A stretch of 64,000 nucleotides of DNA from Nocardia mikamii NBRC 108933 (GTDB lineage Bacteria > Actinomycetota > Actinomycetes > Mycobacteriales > Mycobacteriaceae), in the NCBI RefSeq assembly GCF_001613505.1, contig NZ_BDCM01000007.1:248001-312000 (forward strand), written 5' to 3'. The position numbers and the translations under genes are program-made. Below the pieces are notes generated by a model that had not been told where the DNA came from, searched no databases, and saw nothing but the letters and a program-made list of their open reading frames with translations. Position 1 is the first letter of the stretch, and every line of letters begins with the position of its first letter. Positions 1 to 10,766 of the stretch are shown in pieces.

Positions 1-133
1 GCACGCTGCCAGCTTATGCGCGGTTATCGGGGCGGCATCCATCGAAAGGTGGAATCGGCACCCCACCGTCGGGCGGTCGCGATGTGTCCGCGAAGGCGAT
101 GCCCACCGGCGGATTCACCGCGAGGGTGGGGAT

Positions 134-1183
134 ATGTTCGTCGCACTGCGAGATCTGCGGGCCGCCCGCGGCCGATTCCTGCTCATCACCCTGGTCGTCA
201 CCATGGTGGCCCTGCTGGTGAGCTTTCTGAGCGGACTCACGGCCGGGCTCGCCCATCAGAATATTTCCGCCCTCGAGCGGCTGTCCGGCGGCAGCGTCGT
301 GTTCGCCGATACCGGCGCCGACCCGTCGTTCGATTCCTCGGCGTTGACCGGCGAACAGGTGCAGCGCTGGCAGCGAGCCGGGGGAACCGTCGATCCGGTG
401 GGCATCGGCCGTAGCCAGGCCGTCCGTGACGGGTCCGCGCCGACCCAGGTGGCGATATTCGGCGTCGACGGCACGGCATTCGGCAATGAGGTGGTTACCC
501 GCCCCGGCACCGTCGTGCTGAGTAAGGCCGCCGCCGTAGACCTCTCGGCCACCGCCGGTGAGCGCGTGTCGATCGGCGACCGGACCTTCACGGTCGCGGG
601 GATCGGCGGCGACGACTGGTACGCGCACACCCCGGTGGTCTGGACGACGCTGTCCGACTGGCAGCAACTCGATCCGCGCGGCGGTGCCGCCACGATTCTG
701 GTCGCCTCCGGCGTGCCCGGCGCCGATGCGGTGAACAGCGCCGCGCACACCCGCACGACGAGCGTCGACGGCGCACTGCAGGCGATCGGGTCCTATCGGG
801 CCGAGAACGGTTCGCTCACGCTGATGACCGTGATGCTGTTCGTGATCTCGGCCCTGGTGATCGGTGCGTTCTTCACCGTCTGGACCATCCAGCGCACGCC
901 GGATATCGCGACGCTGAAAGCACTGGGCGCCACCACGACCGCGCTGGTCCGCGACGCACTGGGGCAGGCGCTGATCGTGCTGCTCCTCGGTGTAGGCGTC
1001 GGGGTCGCAGTGACCGCACTGGCCGGGGCGTTCCTCGGCGGGGCGGTGCCGTTCGTGCTCAGTGCCGCCACGACCGTGGTACCCGCACTCGCACTCATCG
1101 GGCTCGGGCTGCTCGGCGCGGTGTTCGCCCTGCGCTTCCTAGTCACCACCGACCCGCTCACCGCGCTCAACAACTCTCGTTGA
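134..1183 (+). CDS. FtsX/MacB-type ABC transporter permease
   Basis: Membrane subunit of a two-component ABC exporter, 349 residues. One N-terminal membrane segment (about residues 14-38, FLLITLVVTMVALLVSF) is followed by an extracytoplasmic region of about 180 residues and a C-terminal FtsX domain with three hydrophobic segments (about 230-255, 280-305 and 315-335). The conserved cytoplasmic loop reads IATLKALGAT, the usual FtsX-family signature. One N-terminal plus three C-terminal segments is the MacB/FtsX/DevC topology, used to move lipids, peptides or drugs through energy transmitted from the ATPase. The ATG at 134 is preceded by a G-rich stretch. The ATPase gene starts 25 bases downstream, so the two form an operon. 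The substrate cannot be read from sequence. The first 133 bases of the window hold no convincing gene. Confidence 0.88.
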   Translation: MFVALRDLRAARGRFLLITLVVTMVALLVSFLSGLTAGLAHQNISALERLSGGSVVFADTGADPSFDSSALTGEQVQRWQRAGGTVDPVGIGRSQAVRDGSAPTQVAIFGVDGTAFGNEVVTRPGTVVLSKAAAVDLSATAGERVSIGDRTFTVAGIGGDDWYAHTPVVWTTLSDWQQLDPRGGAATILVASGVPGADAVNSAAHTRTTSVDGALQAIGSYRAENGSLTLMTVMLFVISALVIGAFFTVWTIQRTPDIATLKALGATTTALVRDALGQALIVLLLGVGVGVAVTALAGAFLGGAVPFVLSAATTVVPALALIGLGLLGAVFALRFLVTTDPLTALNNSR

Positions 1184-1208
1184 TTCGATTACCGCACAGG
1201 AGCTTTCG

Positions 1209-1937
1209 ATGACCACCACCCTGACCGTCTCCGATCTCACCCTCACTTTCCCCGACGGCGCCGGCCGCGTCACCGCCCTCGACCGGGTGGCACTGACCGT
1301 GCGCGGCGGCGAGATCGCGGCCATCACCGGGCCCTCCGGTTCGGGCAAATCCAGTCTGCTGGCGACGGTGTCGACGCTCGTGCGCCCGGATTCGGGCCGG
1401 ATTCTGCTCGACACCTATGACGGCGGTGTCGACCTCGCCCTAGTGTCGCGGCGCGAGGCCACGACCCTGCGCCGGGAACGCATCGGGATCGTCTTCCAGC
1501 AGCCCAATCTCATTCCCGCCCTCACCGCGGTCGAACAACTCGAGGTGATGCGCCACCTCGGTGGCCGCGGCGTCGTCTCGCCGCGACTGCGACGCCGAAC
1601 GAGGGACAAGGCGATGGATCTGCTCGATGCCGTGGGGCTGCGCGGTCACGAGAAGAAGCGCCCGGCACAGCTGTCCGGCGGTCAACGACAGCGCGTCGAC
1701 ATCGCCCGCGCTCTCATGCACGACCCCGCGCTGCTCGTCGTCGACGAGCCGACGAGCGCTCTCGACCAGGAACGCGGGGCCGCCGTCATCGACCTCATCC
1801 TCGGCGTCGTGCACACCCACGCCGCCGCCACCCTGCTGGTGACCCACGATCGCACCCACCTGCACCGCATGAACGCGGTCTACCGCATGGTCGACGGCCG
1901 GTTGTCGGTGGACGAGGCGGGAGAGCTCGCCGCCTGA
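1209..1937 (+). CDS. ABC transporter ATP-binding protein (LolD/MacB type)
   Basis: Nucleotide-binding subunit partnering the permease just upstream; 242 residues, normal for the family. All ATPase elements are visible in order: Walker A GPSGSGKSS (about residues 42-50), Q-loop QQPNLIPALT, signature LSGGQRQRVDIARAL, Walker B LLVVDEPTSALD, and the H-loop LVTHD. The start at 1209 has an AGGAG six bases upstream. The C-terminal tail after the H-loop is short, as in exporters of the LolD/MacB branch. The gene ends 20 bases before the convergent end of the acetoacetyl-CoA synthetase gene. Function as the motor of an export pair is secure; the cargo is unknown. Confidence 0.9.
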   Translation: MTTTLTVSDLTLTFPDGAGRVTALDRVALTVRGGEIAAITGPSGSGKSSLLATVSTLVRPDSGRILLDTYDGGVDLALVSRREATTLRRERIGIVFQQPNLIPALTAVEQLEVMRHLGGRGVVSPRLRRRTRDKAMDLLDAVGLRGHEKKRPAQLSGGQRQRVDIARALMHDPALLVVDEPTSALDQERGAAVIDLILGVVHTHAAATLLVTHDRTHLHRMNAVYRMVDGRLSVDEAGELAA

Positions 1938-1945
1938 TCGACACC

Positions 1946-1958
1946 GCCCGGCGCGGGC
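1946..1958. terminator. possible short bidirectional terminator hairpin
   Basis: GCCCG-GCG-CGGGC, a 5-bp stem with a 3-base loop, sits between the convergent ends of the ABC ATPase gene and the catabolic operon. It has no T-run and is short, so this is only a candidate. Confidence 0.3.
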
Positions 1959-3904
1959 TACGTCGCTCGTTTCCGCGCCGGCACCGCCGCATACCAGGTC
2001 AGCAGGTCCGGATTGTCCACCGCACTGCGTTCGACCACGCGATCCGGGTCCGCGCCCTGGAACAGTTTCTTGATCGGCACCTCGAGCTTCTTGCCGGTGC
2101 GGGTGTGCGGAATACCCGGGGCGGCGATGATTTCGTCGGGGACGTGACGCGGCGAGACCTCGCTACGGATCGTCGCGTTGATGCGATGTTTCAGCTCGTC
2201 GGTCAGTTCGGCGCCCGGGGCGAGGGTGACGAACAGCGGCATCCAGTAGCCGCCGTCGGGCTGTTCGGTGCCGATCACCAGGGCCTCGGCGATCTCCGGA
2301 AGCTGTTCCACCGCTTGGTAGATATCGGCCGAACCCATCCGGATGCCGTGCCGGTTCAGCGTCGAATCGGAGCGGCCGTGCACGACGACGCTGCCGTGAT
2401 CGGTGACGGTGATCCAGTCACCATGTCGCCAGACACCGGGAAACATCTCGAAATACGCTGCGCGATACCGGCTTCCGTCGGGATCGTGCCAGAACGACAC
2501 CGGCATGGAGGGCATCGGGGCGGTGATCACCAATTCTCCGACCTCGTCCCGCACCGGCCGCCCCGAATCGTCCCAGGCATCCACCGCGGCGCCGAGGAAC
2601 GGCACCGACAGCTCACCCGGCCACACCGGCACCGTGCGCACACCGCCGAGGAACGCGGACACCACATCGGTGCCACCGCTGATGGAGTTCACGTGTACCC
2701 GCTCGCCGATGTTGTCGCGCAACCACAGTGCCGACGAGGGCGGCAGCGACGATCCGGTGATACCGACCGTGCGCAGCGCCGAGAGATCGTGGTCGCGCCG
2801 CGGCACCACCCCGGCCTTGATGCAGGCGAGCACATAACCCGGGCTGGTCCCGAGCACAGTGGTGCCGGTACGTGCCGCCAGGTCGAACAGCGAATCGGCG
2901 TGCGGGAAGGTCGGACTGCCGTCGTAGCAGACGATCGTCGCGCCCACCAGCAGGCCCGCGACCTGGAAGTTCCACATCATCCAGCTGGGGCTGGTGTACC
3001 AGAAGAAGACGTCGCCGCGTCCGATATCCGATTGCAGCGCAGCGGCTTTCAGATGTTCGAGCAGGACGCCGCCGTGCCCGTGCACGATCCCCTTCGGCAG
3101 ACCGGTGGTCCCCGAGGAGAACAGAACCCAGAGCGGATGCGCGAAACCGACCGGCTCGGTGGACAATTCGGCGCCCTCGGGCGCGGCGACCGCATTCCAG
3201 TCCAGGGCGTCGGGCACCGCACCGCCGAGACGCGCCACCACGACGGTGGCGCGAACGGTCGGCAGCCCGGCCCGCAGGGCGGCGATATCGTCGCGCTTGT
3301 CGTGCGGCTTCCCGCCGAAGTAGTAGCCGTCGGCGGTGACCAGTACCACCGGCTCCAACTGCCCCAGCCGATCGAGCGCCGCCTTGGCCGAATAGTCCTG
3401 CCCGCAGGCACTCCACACCGCGCCGACACTGGCCGTGCCGAGGAAGGCGATCACGGCCTCGGGAATGTTGGGCAGATAGCCGACGACCCGATCGCCGAGT
3501 CCCACCCCGAGTTCGCGCAGCGTCGCCGCGAAGGAAGCGGTGCGGCCCAGCAGTTCCGCCCAGGAGATCTCGGTCAGACCGCCCTGTTCGCCGGCGTAGA
3601 CGATGGCGGGCCGGTCGGCGCGGGCATGGCGGGCGATCTGATCGACGTAGTTCAGCAGTTGCCCCGGAAACCATTGCGCCCCCGGCATGTCGGCACTCGC
3701 CAGCACCGTGTCCGGCGCGTCGCCGAGCTCGAAATACTCCCACAGCGCACCCCAGAACCCGGGCAGATCGGTGATCGACCATTCCCACAGCGAGTGATAG
3801 TCGTCGAATTCTCGTCCGGTCCGGGCCCCGACGAATCGGGCGAAGTCGGCGACCCGCGCCGTTTCCAGGTCCCCGGCGTCGGGTTCCCACTGTGGCTGCG
3901 TCAT
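1958..3904 (-). CDS. aacS: acetoacetyl-CoA synthetase
   Basis: ATP-dependent ligase of the ANL superfamily that activates acetoacetate to acetoacetyl-CoA; 648 residues, the usual length for this enzyme (about 650). The AMP-binding motif reads LFSSGTTGLPKGIVHGHGG, the C-terminal subdomain contains the catalytic-lysine region (RTGKKLEVPIKK), and the N-terminus carries the family's WEWSITDLPGFWGALWEYF region. The ATG at 3904 is preferred over an upstream in-frame start at 3934 because AGGAG lies just ahead of it. It is the last gene of the operon, 7 bases after the CitE-like lyase gene. An HMG-CoA lyase step releases acetoacetate, so this enzyme would recover that product as acetoacetyl-CoA. In M. 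tuberculosis the same neighbourhood instead carries a CoA transferase pair (scoA/scoB). Confidence 0.9.
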   Translation of the reverse strand: MTQPQWEPDAGDLETARVADFARFVGARTGREFDDYHSLWEWSITDLPGFWGALWEYFELGDAPDTVLASADMPGAQWFPGQLLNYVDQIARHARADRPAIVYAGEQGGLTEISWAELLGRTASFAATLRELGVGLGDRVVGYLPNIPEAVIAFLGTASVGAVWSACGQDYSAKAALDRLGQLEPVVLVTADGYYFGGKPHDKRDDIAALRAGLPTVRATVVVARLGGAVPDALDWNAVAAPEGAELSTEPVGFAHPLWVLFSSGTTGLPKGIVHGHGGVLLEHLKAAALQSDIGRGDVFFWYTSPSWMMWNFQVAGLLVGATIVCYDGSPTFPHADSLFDLAARTGTTVLGTSPGYVLACIKAGVVPRRDHDLSALRTVGITGSSLPPSSALWLRDNIGERVHVNSISGGTDVVSAFLGGVRTVPVWPGELSVPFLGAAVDAWDDSGRPVRDEVGELVITAPMPSMPVSFWHDPDGSRYRAAYFEMFPGVWRHGDWITVTDHGSVVVHGRSDSTLNRHGIRMGSADIYQAVEQLPEIAEALVIGTEQPDGGYWMPLFVTLAPGAELTDELKHRINATIRSEVSPRHVPDEIIAAPGIPHTRTGKKLEVPIKKLFQGADPDRVVERSAVDNPDLLTWYAAVPARKRAT

Positions 3905-3911
3905 GACTCTC

Positions 3912-4730
3912 CTAGGTCTGCCGGGCCCCGGCACGCTGCAGAATGCGCTCGGCGTGCCGGATCACCGGGCCGTCCACCATCCGTCCCTCGAAACTGAACA
4001 CACCGCGATTGCTGGGCACCTCCGCCAGTACCCGGCGGGCCCAGTCCACTTCCTCGTCCGCCGGCGCGTAGGCGGCCCGGATCACCGCGAGCTGCTTGGG
4101 ATGGATGGCGACCTTGACGTCGTAGCCGACCGCCACCGCCTCGTCCGATTCCGCGCGCAACCCGTCGAGGTCCGCGATATCGAGGTACACCGAGTCCAGC
4201 GCGATCTTGCCGTACGCCTTCGCCGCCAGCAACGCGGTCGAGCGCAGCTGCCGCGCCACATCGCGATAACCACCGTCGGCGCGGCGGCTGGAGTTGCCGC
4301 CGAGCCCGGCGACCAGATCCTCCGCCCCGGCCATCGAGGCGATCGCATTCGGTGCGGCCATGACCTCTTCGGTGCGCAGCGCGCCCAGCGGCGATTCGAA
4401 CAGGGCGAGCACCTCGTAGTCCGACAGCAGCGAGAGCTGTTGTGCCGATTCGCATTTCGGCAGCATGACGCGACGATAGGGCGTCGAGGCCAGCGCGGTC
4501 AGGTCGGCGTCGAACTCGTGCGTACCGGCCGCGTTGACCCGGACCACCGTCCGCTCCGGATCGAGCGGCGTGGCCATCAGCACCTCACGCGCGGCCTCCT
4601 TGTCCCCGGCCGCGACGCCGTCCTCCAGATCGATGATCACGACGTCGGCCGCCGCGGCGGCCTTCTCGTAGCGTTCGCCCCGGTCTGCGGGACAGAACAG
4701 CCAGGCCGGCCCAGGGAGTTCCCAGTTCAT
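3912..4730 (-). CDS. CitE-like beta-hydroxyacyl-CoA lyase (HpcH/HpaI aldolase family)
   Basis: 272-residue TIM-barrel lyase of the citrate lyase beta-like family. Visible family motifs: VVIIDLEDGV near residue 30, the RVNAAGT arginine region, MLPKCES, ALFESPLGAL, GAEDLVAGLGG and KVAIHPKQ. It is not a citrate lyase complex member, since no CitD or CitF is nearby. Its position next to MaoC, acyl-CoA dehydrogenase and carboxylase genes matches Rv2498c of M. tuberculosis, described as a bifunctional lyase cleaving citramalyl-CoA (itaconate breakdown) and HMG-CoA (leucine breakdown). That activity is inferred here from synteny and family. The start at 4730 has AGGAG five bases upstream. It lies 8 bases after the MaoC gene, so co-translation is likely. 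Confidence 0.87.
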   Translation of the reverse strand: MNWELPGPAWLFCPADRGERYEKAAAAADVVIIDLEDGVAAGDKEAAREVLMATPLDPERTVVRVNAAGTHEFDADLTALASTPYRRVMLPKCESAQQLSLLSDYEVLALFESPLGALRTEEVMAAPNAIASMAGAEDLVAGLGGNSSRRADGGYRDVARQLRSTALLAAKAYGKIALDSVYLDIADLDGLRAESDEAVAVGYDVKVAIHPKQLAVIRAAYAPADEEVDWARRVLAEVPSNRGVFSFEGRMVDGPVIRHAERILQRAGARQT

Positions 4731-4738
4731 CCGCTCTC

Positions 4739-5236
4739 CTACTCGCCGTTCGGGCGCATCCGCATCAGGGTTTGACGGACCGCGGTGGCCACCACATCGC
4801 CGTGCTGGTTGCGTCCGGTGTGCGCGAAGGTCGCGATCCCCTCACCCGGACGGCTTTTCGACTCCCGCTTGGCGGTCACCAGGGTTTCGGCGTACAGGGT
4901 GTCGCCGTGGAACATCGGCTTCGGGAAGGCGACCTCCGAGAAGCCCAGATTGCCCACGATGGTGCCCTGCGTCAGCTGCGTCACCGACAGGCCGACCAGC
5001 GTCGACAGCGTGAGCATGGAATTGACCAGTCGCTGATTGAACGGCGGCAGTCCGTCGGCGAAGGCCGCGTCCAGATGCAGCGCCTGGGTATTCATCGTCT
5101 GCGTGGTGAACGCGACGTTGTCCGCTTCGGTGATGGTGCGCCCGGGCCGGTGTTCGTACAGCACACCGACTTCGAGCTCCTCGAACCACAGTCCGCGCTG
5201 CACCACCCGGCGCACCGGCTCCATCGGCTCGCTCAC
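4739..5236 (-). CDS. MaoC-family (R)-enoyl-CoA hydratase
   Basis: 165-residue hot-dog fold hydratase. The N-terminal half carries the substrate-binding and catalytic region RPGRTITEADNVAFTTQTMN followed by TQALHLD, with the Asp/Asn and His residues expected for hydratase-2 proteins. Later come HGDTLYAETLV and a typical C-terminal strand. It corresponds by context to Rv2499c, which hydrates itaconyl-CoA or methylglutaconyl-CoA-type substrates ahead of the CitE-like lyase. The start is GTG at 5236 and overlaps the stop of the acyl-CoA dehydrogenase gene in a GTGA arrangement, indicating translational coupling. An ATG four codons further in (5224) is the alternative. Confidence 0.85.
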   Translation of the reverse strand: MSEPMEPVRRVVQRGLWFEELEVGVLYEHRPGRTITEADNVAFTTQTMNTQALHLDAAFADGLPPFNQRLVNSMLTLSTLVGLSVTQLTQGTIVGNLGFSEVAFPKPMFHGDTLYAETLVTAKRESKSRPGEGIATFAHTGRNQHGDVVATAVRQTLMRMRPNGE

Positions 5237-6393
5237 AGTCCCAGCTCCCGTCCGATCAGCATCAACTGCACCTCGGTCGTGCCCTCGCCGATTTCCAGAA
5301 TCTTGGAATCGCGATAGTGCCGGGCCACAGCATATTCGTTCATGAAGCCGTAGCCGCCGAAAATCTGGGTGGCATCGCGGGCGTTGTCCATCGCGGCCTC
5401 ACTGGCGACAAGCTTCGCGATCGCGGCCTGCTTCTTGAACGGTTTGCCCGCCAGCATCAACGCCGCCGCGTCGTAGTAGGCGGTACGTGCGGCGTGCGCC
5501 CGCGCCTCCATTCGCGCGATCTTGAAGGCCACGGCCTGATTGCGGCCGATGGTGCGGCCGAACGCCTCCCGCTCACCGGCGTAGCGCACGCTCTCGTCGA
5601 CACACCCCTGCGCCGCGCCGACCGACAGCGCCGCGATCGCGATCCGGCCCTCGTCCAGGATCCGCAGGAAGTTCGCGTAACCGCGGCCGAGTTCACCGAG
5701 CAGATTCGACTGCGGCACCCGCACGTCGGTGAAGCTCAGCGGATGGGTGTCCGAGGCGTGCCAGCCGACCTTGTTGTAGGCCGGTTCGGCGACGAATCCG
5801 GGAGTGTCGGTCGGCACCAGGATCGTGGAGATCTCCTTCTTGCCCTCCGACTCGCCGGTCACCGCGGTCACGGTCACCAGCCGGGTGATATCGGTGCCCG
5901 AGTTGGTGATGAACTGCTTGCTGCCGTTGATGATCCAGTCGTCGCCGTCGCGCACGGCGGTGGTGCGGGTACCGCCGGCATCGCTGCCCGCACCAGGTTC
6001 GGTGAGACCGAACCCCGCGAGCGCGCGCCCGGAGGTCAACTGCGGCAACCACTCCTGCTTCTGCCCCTCGTTGCCGAACCGATAGATCGGCATGGCGCCC
6101 AGCGACACCCCGGCCTCGAGCGTGATCGCCACGCTCTGGTCGATCTTGCCGAGTTCCTCGAGCGCCAGGCACAGCGCGAAGTAGTCACCGCCCATCCCGC
6201 CGTACTCCTCCGGGAACGGCAGGCCGAACAGGCCCATATCCGCCATGCCGGATACGACCTCGTACGGGAACGTATGGGCCGCATCGTGTTTCGCCGCCAC
6301 CGGCGCGACGACCTGATTCGCGAAATCGCGGACCGTCAGCGCCAGCTCCCGGTACTCCTCCGGCAGCGTGCCGGTGGACAGGAAATCGCTCAT
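5233..6393 (-). CDS. acyl-CoA dehydrogenase (branched short-chain type, leucine pathway)
   Basis: FAD-dependent dehydrogenase of 386 residues. Family signatures are [15 protein letters not shown] (FAD/substrate loop), the [19 protein letters not shown] region and the C-terminal [18 protein letters not shown]. By position between the carboxylase and MaoC genes it matches Rv2500c (FadE19), and the likely reaction is isovaleryl-CoA or a related branched acyl-CoA to its 2-enoyl form. A Glu is present in the IGEGT motif, where medium-chain enzymes carry their catalytic base but classical isovaleryl-CoA dehydrogenases do not; substrate preference is therefore open. The start at 6393 is chosen because its ATG overlaps the carboxylase alpha stop (ATGA). 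The long frame continuing upstream runs antisense-like through the carboxylase gene and is not real. Confidence 0.88.
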   Translation of the reverse strand: MSDFLSTGTLPEEYRELALTVRDFANQVVAPVAAKHDAAHTFPYEVVSGMADMGLFGLPFPEEYGGMGGDYFALCLALEELGKIDQSVAITLEAGVSLGAMPIYRFGNEGQKQEWLPQLTSGRALAGFGLTEPGAGSDAGGTRTTAVRDGDDWIINGSKQFITNSGTDITRLVTVTAVTGESEGKKEISTILVPTDTPGFVAEPAYNKVGWHASDTHPLSFTDVRVPQSNLLGELGRGYANFLRILDEGRIAIAALSVGAAQGCVDESVRYAGEREAFGRTIGRNQAVAFKIARMEARAHAARTAYYDAAALMLAGKPFKKQAAIAKLVASEAAMDNARDATQIFGGYGFMNEYAVARHYRDSKILEIGEGTTEVQLMLIGRELGL

Positions 6394-8432
6394 GCCTGTG
6401 CCTCTTTCTGCTCGGTGTCCGATTCCTCGGGGCTCTCGGCGGGTTCGGCCGCGATCCGCGCCAGGAGCTGTTCGACCTGCACCTGGTCGCCCGCGGCGAC
6501 CAGCAACTCCACCTTTCCGGCGACCGGCGCGGTCAAGGTGTGTTCCATCTTCATCGCCTCCACCACCACGATCGGGATACCGGCTGCCACCTCGGCGCCC
6601 GGCGCCACATGCACCGCGATCACCGAACCCGGCATGGGGCTGAGGATTTCGGCGTCGGTGAGCTGTTCGTCGCCGCCGCGCAGACTCGGTTCGGCCACCT
6701 CGCGCACGGCCGCGACACCATCGGCGCCGGCCACCCAGATCGGGCCGGCCTGTTCGGCGACGCGGTAGCGCAGCCGGATGCCGTCGAGGACGAGCGTCAG
6801 CACCGCGTCGTCGAGCTCGGCGGTCAGCGAACGTGGCAACCCGGTGTCCACCGCCACCCACGCGTCGGCGGGTGTGCCCGTAATCGCCACGTGCACAACG
6901 CGATCGCCACCTTCGAGCCGCAGCACCGTGGGCGCCGCGGTGCCGATGCGCCAGCCGTCCGGGATTTCCCAGGGGCCTTGCGGTGCGGCCGGCCACGCCC
7001 GCAGCCAGCGCGCCACCGCCGCGGCGACGAACTGGTCGTCGGTGACCGGGGCGGGCCGGAAATCTCCGGCGCGCCGATCCAGCAGCCCGGTGTCGAGATC
7101 ACCGCGCAGCACATCGGGATCGGCCAGCAGGAACCGCAGGAAGTCGGTATTGGTTCGCACGCCGAGCACCTGGGTGTCGGCCAGCGCCTGATCCAGCCGG
7201 GCGATCGCGGTTGCGCGATCCGGGCCGTGCGCGATCACCTTCGACAGCATCGGGTCGTAGTCGCTGCCGATCACACTGCCGGTGCCCAGCCCGGAATCCA
7301 CTCGCACCCCGGGCCCCTGCGGTTCGGCCAGCGCCAGCACGGTGCCGCCGGTGGGCAGGAAGTCGCGGCCGGGATCCTCGGCGTAGACGCGGGCCTCGAC
7401 GGCGTGCCCGGTGAGCTGGATGTCGTCCTGTTCGGCGACGATCTTCTGCCCGCCCGCGACGCGAACCTGGCATTCCACCAGATCCACCCCGGTCACAAGT
7501 TCGGTCACCGGATGTTCGACCTGCAGCCGGGTGTTCATCTCCATGAAGAAGAACTCGTCCGGCCGGTCCGCGGAGACGATGAATTCGACCGTGCCCGCGC
7601 CCACGTAGTCGACGCTGCGGGCGGTATTGCAGGCGGCGGCGCCGATCCGGGCCCGAGTCTGCTGATCCAGCAGCGGCGAGGGCGCCTCCTCGATGACCTT
7701 CTGATGCCGGCGCTGCAGGCTGCATTCCCGCTCACCCAGATGCAGTACGTTGCCGAACCGGTCGGCGAGGATCTGCACCTCGATATGCCGGGGCGTGGCG
7801 ACGAACCGCTCCAGGAACAGGGTGTCGTCGCCGAACGCCGCGGCGGCCTCCCGGCGCGCGCTCACCAGCGCCGCGGGAAGATCGGCGGGGTCGTCGACCC
7901 GGCGCATCCCCTTGCCACCACCGCCCGCCGACGGCTTGACCAGCACCGGATACCCGATTTCGGTTGCGGCCGAGATCAATTCGTCGTCGGTGAGGCCCGG
8001 CCGGGCGATCCCGGGCACGACCGGAACGCCGAAATCGGCGACCGCGGTCTTGGCCGCGATCTTGTCGCCCATGATCTCGATCGCCCGCACGGGCGGACCG
8101 AGGAAGACGATGCCCGCCTTCTCCAGCGCCGCGGCGAAGGCCGAATTCTCCGACAGGAAGCCGTAACCGGGATGCACGGCCTGCGCACCGGACCGCACGG
8201 CCGCATCGACCACCCGATCGATGTCGAGGTAGCTCTGCCGCGCCGGCGCCGGGCCCAGCCGCACCGCGACGTCCGCCTCGGCCACGTGCCGGGCGGCGAC
8301 GTCGGCGTCGCTGTAGACCGCCACCGAGCGAATACCCATGGCGCGCAGCGTGCGGATCACGCGCACCGCGATCTCGCCGCGGTTGGCGACCAGCACGGTG
8401 TCGAAGGGCACCGGGTGAGATTTGTTCAGCAT
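6390..8432 (-). CDS. accA1: acyl-CoA carboxylase alpha subunit (biotin carboxylase + BCCP), methylcrotonyl type
   Basis: 680-residue biotin-carrying subunit. Order of domains: biotin carboxylase N-domain ([20 protein letters not shown] at the start), ATP-grasp with [12 protein letters not shown] and [16 protein letters not shown], a middle region, and a C-terminal biotinyl domain with [18 protein letters not shown], where the Lys takes biotin. The length and fused layout are those of methylcrotonyl/propionyl-type alpha subunits. With the beta subunit next door it should carboxylate 3-methylcrotonyl-CoA to 3-methylglutaconyl-CoA, as AccA1-AccD1 do in M. tuberculosis. The ATG at 8432 begins 5 bases after the beta-subunit stop, and the frame has no credible earlier start. 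The last four bases overlap the dehydrogenase start. Confidence 0.92.
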   Translation of the reverse strand: MLNKSHPVPFDTVLVANRGEIAVRVIRTLRAMGIRSVAVYSDADVAARHVAEADVAVRLGPAPARQSYLDIDRVVDAAVRSGAQAVHPGYGFLSENSAFAAALEKAGIVFLGPPVRAIEIMGDKIAAKTAVADFGVPVVPGIARPGLTDDELISAATEIGYPVLVKPSAGGGGKGMRRVDDPADLPAALVSARREAAAAFGDDTLFLERFVATPRHIEVQILADRFGNVLHLGERECSLQRRHQKVIEEAPSPLLDQQTRARIGAAACNTARSVDYVGAGTVEFIVSADRPDEFFFMEMNTRLQVEHPVTELVTGVDLVECQVRVAGGQKIVAEQDDIQLTGHAVEARVYAEDPGRDFLPTGGTVLALAEPQGPGVRVDSGLGTGSVIGSDYDPMLSKVIAHGPDRATAIARLDQALADTQVLGVRTNTDFLRFLLADPDVLRGDLDTGLLDRRAGDFRPAPVTDDQFVAAAVARWLRAWPAAPQGPWEIPDGWRIGTAAPTVLRLEGGDRVVHVAITGTPADAWVAVDTGLPRSLTAELDDAVLTLVLDGIRLRYRVAEQAGPIWVAGADGVAAVREVAEPSLRGGDEQLTDAEILSPMPGSVIAVHVAPGAEVAAGIPIVVVEAMKMEHTLTAPVAGKVELLVAAGDQVQVEQLLARIAAEPAESPEESDTEQKEAQA

Positions 8433-8437
8433 GGTGA

Positions 8438-10015
<1,578 letters not shown>

Positions 10016-10035
10016 CACGCCATCCTGCCCATTCG

Positions 10036-10051
10036 GTTAGTGGCCAATAAC
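10036..10051. promoter_or_regulatory. palindrome in TetR/accD1 divergent region, operator candidate 1
   Basis: GTTAGTGGCCAATAAC is an inverted repeat matching its reverse complement at 14 of 16 positions. It lies 21 bases upstream of the accD1 start, where a bound repressor would block the operon promoter or its 5' leader. Confidence 0.5.
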
Positions 10052-10055
10052 TGGA

Positions 10056-10074
10056 AACTAAGATAATCTTCGTT
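10056..10074. promoter_or_regulatory. 19-bp palindrome, TetR operator candidate 2
   Basis: AACTAAGATAATCTTCGTT has the form AACnAAGATnATCTTnGTT: every base outside the centre and one flanking pair is mirrored. Size and symmetry fit a TetR dimer site. It is centred between the divergent accD1 and tetR genes in the only AT-rich stretch of the gap, so it probably serves both promoters. Confidence 0.6.
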
Positions 10075-10142
10075 AACTGAAATGTCCAGGCGTGCCGGAA
10101 ACCGGACCCGCCGAACGCCCCCGACCCGCGGAGAGGAGCCCG

Positions 10143-10766
10143 ATGAGCAGCAGTGAGGCCATCGCCCCCACACGCCGGGAGCAGCTCAAGGCGCAGCGGC
10201 GGCAACAGTTACTGGAAGCCGGGGCGCGACTCATCGCCGACCGCGGCTTCCCCGGCGTGCGGCTCGACGACCTGGGCGCGGCGGCCGGCATAAGCGGCCC
10301 GGCGGTCTACCGGCACTTCCCCAACAAGGAAGCCGTCCTGGTGGAATTGCTGGTCGGGATCAGTACCCGGCTGTTCGAGGGCGGCAAGGCGGTCGCCGAA
10401 CAGGCAGAGTCCCCGCGCTCGGCACTGTCCGGGCTGATCGAATTCCACCTCGACTTCGCCCTCGGCGAGCCCGAACTCATCCGCATCCAGGACCGGGACC
10501 TGGAAAGTCTGCCGGAATCCGCGCGGCGGCAGGTGCGCCGCCTGCAGCGGCAGTACGTGGAGATCTGGGTGGGGGTGCTGCGCGGCCTGCACCCGGAACT
10601 GGACGAGACCGCCGCACGGGTCACGGCGCACGCCACCTTCGGCCTGATCAACTCGACACCGCACAGCGCCTCCCCCACCCTGGCCGGACGGGCTCGGCCG
10701 ATCCTGCGGGAGATGGCCTGGGCAGCGTTGAGCCGAGGCGCCGACCGGAGGGCCGAGCCGGCCTAG
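10143..10766 (+). CDS. TetR-family regulator of the leucine/itaconate catabolic operon
   Basis: 207-residue one-domain repressor. The N-terminal helix-turn-helix is clear (FPGVRLDDLGAAAGISGPA then VYRHFPNKEAVLVELL, about residues 36-70) and is followed by an all-helical ligand-binding half. The ATG at 10143 is chosen for the GAGAGGAG just upstream; an in-frame start 51 bases earlier lacks such a site. It is divergent from accD1 across a short gap with two palindromes, the same relation as Rv2506 to its operon in M. tuberculosis. It is inferred to sense an acyl-CoA or acid intermediate of the pathway. Its stop overlaps the stop of the convergent SRPBCC gene by four bases. Confidence 0.87.
   Translation: MSSSEAIAPTRREQLKAQRRQQLLEAGARLIADRGFPGVRLDDLGAAAGISGPAVYRHFPNKEAVLVELLVGISTRLFEGGKAVAEQAESPRSALSGLIEFHLDFALGEPELIRIQDRDLESLPESARRQVRRLQRQYVEIWVGVLRGLHPELDETAARVTAHATFGLINSTPHSASPTLAGRARPILREMAWAALSRGADRRAEPA

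Noticed and set aside
2105..3997. 630-codon plus-strand frame opposite acetoacetyl-CoA synthetase
   Set aside because: Low-complexity Arg/Gly/His translation, and no ribosome site or family motif; the synthetase on the other strand is complete.
6394..6996. N-terminal extension of the acyl-CoA dehydrogenase frame (201 codons)
   Set aside because: It overlaps the biotin carrier region of the carboxylase gene in another frame and is Arg-rich. The ATGA overlap at 6390-6393 marks the true start.
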